From: Oscillospiraceae bacterium
Lineage (GTDB): Bacteria > Bacillota > Clostridia > Oscillospirales > Ruminococcaceae
Length of the DNA: 6,714 bases
Assembly (NCBI GenBank): GCA_016296165.1
Contig: JAEDJV010000132.1
Coordinates: 1 to 6,714 of the forward strand
Direction of reading: 5' to 3'
Shown piece by piece: positions 4,787 through 6,714 of this stretch (the stretch's first letter is position 1; every line of letters begins with the position of its first letter). A program made the position numbers and the translations under genes. The notes under the pieces were generated by a model, which had not been told where the DNA came from, made no database searches, and saw only the letters and a program-made list of their open reading frames with translations.

Positions 4787-6714
4787 TTATGAAACATTAT
4801 AAACAGGATTTTTGAGACGATTTTCAAAATCATCATGCGGAAGCGGTTTATCATAAAGATAACCCTGTGCCATATAACAGTCAACGCTTTTCAGGAAATT
4901 AGCCTGCTGAACTGTTTCTACACCTTCGCATATTACTTTTCGGTTAAGATCAATAATCATTCGCACGACATTTTCTATCATCTTTTTGTGTGCATCATCT
5001 TCGGCGCCGTTAAGGAAGGATTTATCAAGTTTTACTACGTCAATATCAAGATCCTTGAGAATTGATAGTGAAGAGTATCCAGTACCAAAATCATCAATTG
5101 CAGTATATATTTTGTGCTTTTTCATTTCGTTTACAAACCTGGTCATTGCCTCAAAATCATCATAGCCTGATGATTCTGTAAGTTCAATCTCGATATACTT
5201 GCTCTCGACATTGTATTCGGAAATGATATCAAGAATATTCTCAGCAAAACCATTGCTTCTGAGATGAAGTTTAGAGAAGTTCGATGATACGCGAACAGGC
5301 TCGATTCCAAGGTTTTTCCACTCAGAAATATCTTTGCACACCTGTTCAAAAACATAAAAGTCAAGTTCTGTTATAGAGCCCTCTTCCTCAAGAACAGGAA
5401 TAAACTTAAACGGTGGAATTAATTTTCCGTCTTTAATCCATCTTACAAGGGCTTCACATCCGCAAAGTTTGTTGGTTTTCATATCGACCTTTGGCTGATA
5501 GTAAACTACAAATTCGCGATTCTTTATTGCTTCTCTGAATTTGTTTATGGTTTCTTTTGCGGCGATATCATTTTCAGACATATCCTCTGAATACCATACA
5601 CAGTCTGACATCGAAGCAGATTTGGCAGTCTTTAAAGCTATATCAGCATATGAAACAGCTTCGTTTATATAGTCCTTATCAGAAATATCATATATTCCGA
5701 ATCTGGAGTCTATATTTATTTTTTTTGTACCACTCTTCATATGTACGCTGATGGTAACATTTTTAATATAATCGAGAAGTGTAGCAACACGTTCTTTTCT
5801 GATAAGTGCTATAAAACTGTCACCGTTTATTCTTGCGACAATTTCATTTTTCTGACATAGTTTCTTAATATAGCTGCCGTATTCTGTAAGTACAACATCT
5901 CCGTAACTTACGCCAAGCTGCTGGTTTATATACTGGAAACCTTTTATGTTTGTTTTTACGACAGAATAATCCGAAAGAGTTTTTTTGCGTTTTTTTCTGT
6001 CACCAAACTCAAGGAATTTGTAGTAATTAGCGATTCCTGTGACAGCATCTGCATGAATCATCTCTGTAGATATACGAACACAGATAATCTGACAAATTGC
6101 AGAGAAAAGCACGATTACTGCGAGAAGACCTAAAGCACTCATACTGGCTCGTCTGGTTTCAAGTTCAAGCTTGTTTCTGGCTTCTTTCATGTCAGCTCTT
6201 ACCATATTGTTGAAACTTCTGAAGTCATCATTAACTATAGCTATATAGTCGATAAGAGTTTCATCCATGTATTTTTTTGCACTGTCAATATCGCCTTTGT
6301 TACTGAGTTCGAAGAAAGTATCAGTATTGAACAGATATCCAAGAATATTTCCGTAAAGACTGCGATATCTTATTTCATACTTTGACCCATTCATATCTTT
6401 GCCGAAATCAAAAAGCATCTGACTCATGTCTGACTTTATAGTGCTTGTCTTTTCCTCCAGGGCTGACTTCGTTTCTGAAGACGAAGTTATCAGATGTTCC
6501 ATCACCATGTTCTGATGGCTGAAAAGATCTTCCTCAAGAGCTAGCATATACTCTGTGTACTGATAATCCGACTTCATCATAGTTGTGTAGCTTTGCATTA
6601 TATTTTTCATTGAATACACGAGATAAAGTACTGATGCGACACCAGTTGCTGACAGAAGAAGAACAGAAGTTCGTATCCTTCTGGACAGACTTCTTTTTCT
6701 TTTTACCCCTTTGG
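4787..6714 (-). CDS. Membrane-anchored degenerate GGDEF / intact EAL protein, predicted c-di-GMP phosphodiesterase; N-terminus cut by window edge
   Basis: The frame is open to the right edge (641 complete residues; numbering from the codon at 6712), so the true start lies outside. Visible: a basic cytoplasmic stretch (1-14), TM helix 1 (~16-33), an ~155-residue mostly helical external sensor region of unknown ligand (~35-190), TM helix 2 (~192-213), GGDEF domain (~222-376), EAL domain (~388-634). The GGDEF domain is degenerate: the signature reads NGDSF (296-300), the metal-binding DxD is NxK (N255, K257), and the RxxD inhibitory site is absent. The EAL domain keeps its catalytic set: EALVRW (E420), SSNFS (N478), IELTES (E510, E513), DDFGTGYSS (D540, D541), VKLDKSF (K561), CEGVET (E596) and AQGY (Q616). 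It should therefore hydrolyse c-di-GMP to pGpG at the inner membrane face, with the GGDEF domain at most binding GTP or aiding dimerisation. An in-frame GTG at 6619 is not credible as start because it would remove TM1. A terminator hairpin follows the stop. Confidence 0.9.
   Translation of the reverse strand, partial: KGVKRKRSLSRRIRTSVLLLSATGVASVLYLVYSMKNIMQSYTTMMKSDYQYTEYMLALEEDLFSHQNMVMEHLITSSSETKSALEEKTSTIKSDMSQMLFDFGKDMNGSKYEIRYRSLYGNILGYLFNTDTFFELSNKGDIDSAKKYMDETLIDYIAIVNDDFRSFNNMVRADMKEARNKLELETRRASMSALGLLAVIVLFSAICQIICVRISTEMIHADAVTGIANYYKFLEFGDRKKRKKTLSDYSVVKTNIKGFQYINQQLGVSYGDVVLTEYGSYIKKLCQKNEIVARINGDSFIALIRKERVATLLDYIKNVTISVHMKSGTKKINIDSRFGIYDISDKDYINEAVSYADIALKTAKSASMSDCVWYSEDMSENDIAAKETINKFREAIKNREFVVYYQPKVDMKTNKLCGCEALVRWIKDGKLIPPFKFIPVLEEEGSITELDFYVFEQVCKDISEWKNLGIEPVRVSSNFSKLHLRSNGFAENILDIISEYNVESKYIEIELTESSGYDDFEAMTRFVNEMKKHKIYTAIDDFGTGYSSLSILKDLDIDVVKLDKSFLNGAEDDAHKKMIENVVRMIIDLNRKVICEGVETVQQANFLKSVDCYMAQGYLYDKPLPHDDFENRLKNPVYNVS

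Noticed and set aside
4770..4819. Direct repeat TTTTGAGACG at 4770-4779 and 4810-4819, 40 bp apart, at the 3' end of the EAL gene
   Set aside because: Only 10 bp, two copies, flanks diverge; most likely chance or a trace of a small old duplication without function.

Overview
The window looks like chromosome from an anaerobic, fermentative, low-to-moderate-GC Firmicute of the class Clostridia, with a Ruminococcus-like bacterium as a reasonable guess. The evidence is a three-subunit NAD-linked [FeFe] hydrogenase in the order hydC-hydB-hydA, strong AAGGAGG-type ribosome binding sites, SigA-type promoters with extended -10 elements, and a membrane c-di-GMP protein. The genus is inference; the sequence alone does not prove it.

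Layout. From about 3609 leftwards on the minus strand runs one operon. A near-consensus promoter and an ~80-nt leader are followed by hydC (3492-3007), hydB (3014-1140, overlapping hydC by 8 nt) and hydA (from 1134, starting 5 nt after hydB and running off the left edge after 378 codons). The cofactor ligands seen are a NuoE-type [2Fe-2S] site in HydC; a [2Fe-2S], the NuoF FMN/NADH core, a NuoF [4Fe-4S] and two ferredoxin [4Fe-4S] clusters in HydB; and the N-terminal relay clusters plus the first two of three H-cluster motifs in HydA. Together they predict a soluble enzyme of the HydABC type, which couples NADH and reduced ferredoxin oxidation to H2 formation (electron confurcation) or runs in reverse.

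Divergent from it on the plus strand is a single gene (3743-4594) for a PHP-fold metallophosphoesterase of the TrpH/YciV (RNase AM) type, with its own extended -10 promoter. An 11-bp-arm perfect dyad (3663-3685) sits directly over the upstream half of that promoter and looks like an operator.

Convergent with the PHP gene, a minus-strand gene (4787 to beyond the right edge) encodes a two-TM, GGDEF-EAL protein. Its GGDEF domain is degenerate and its EAL domain appears intact, so it is probably a c-di-GMP phosphodiesterase. A strong hairpin (4674-4708) lies between the two convergent genes. Both ends of the window cut through genes.

I found no mobile element, CRISPR array, RNA gene or convincingly new system. 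The most worthwhile leads are the operator-like dyad, the regulatory rather than catalytic GGDEF domain, and the start-site corrections for three genes.
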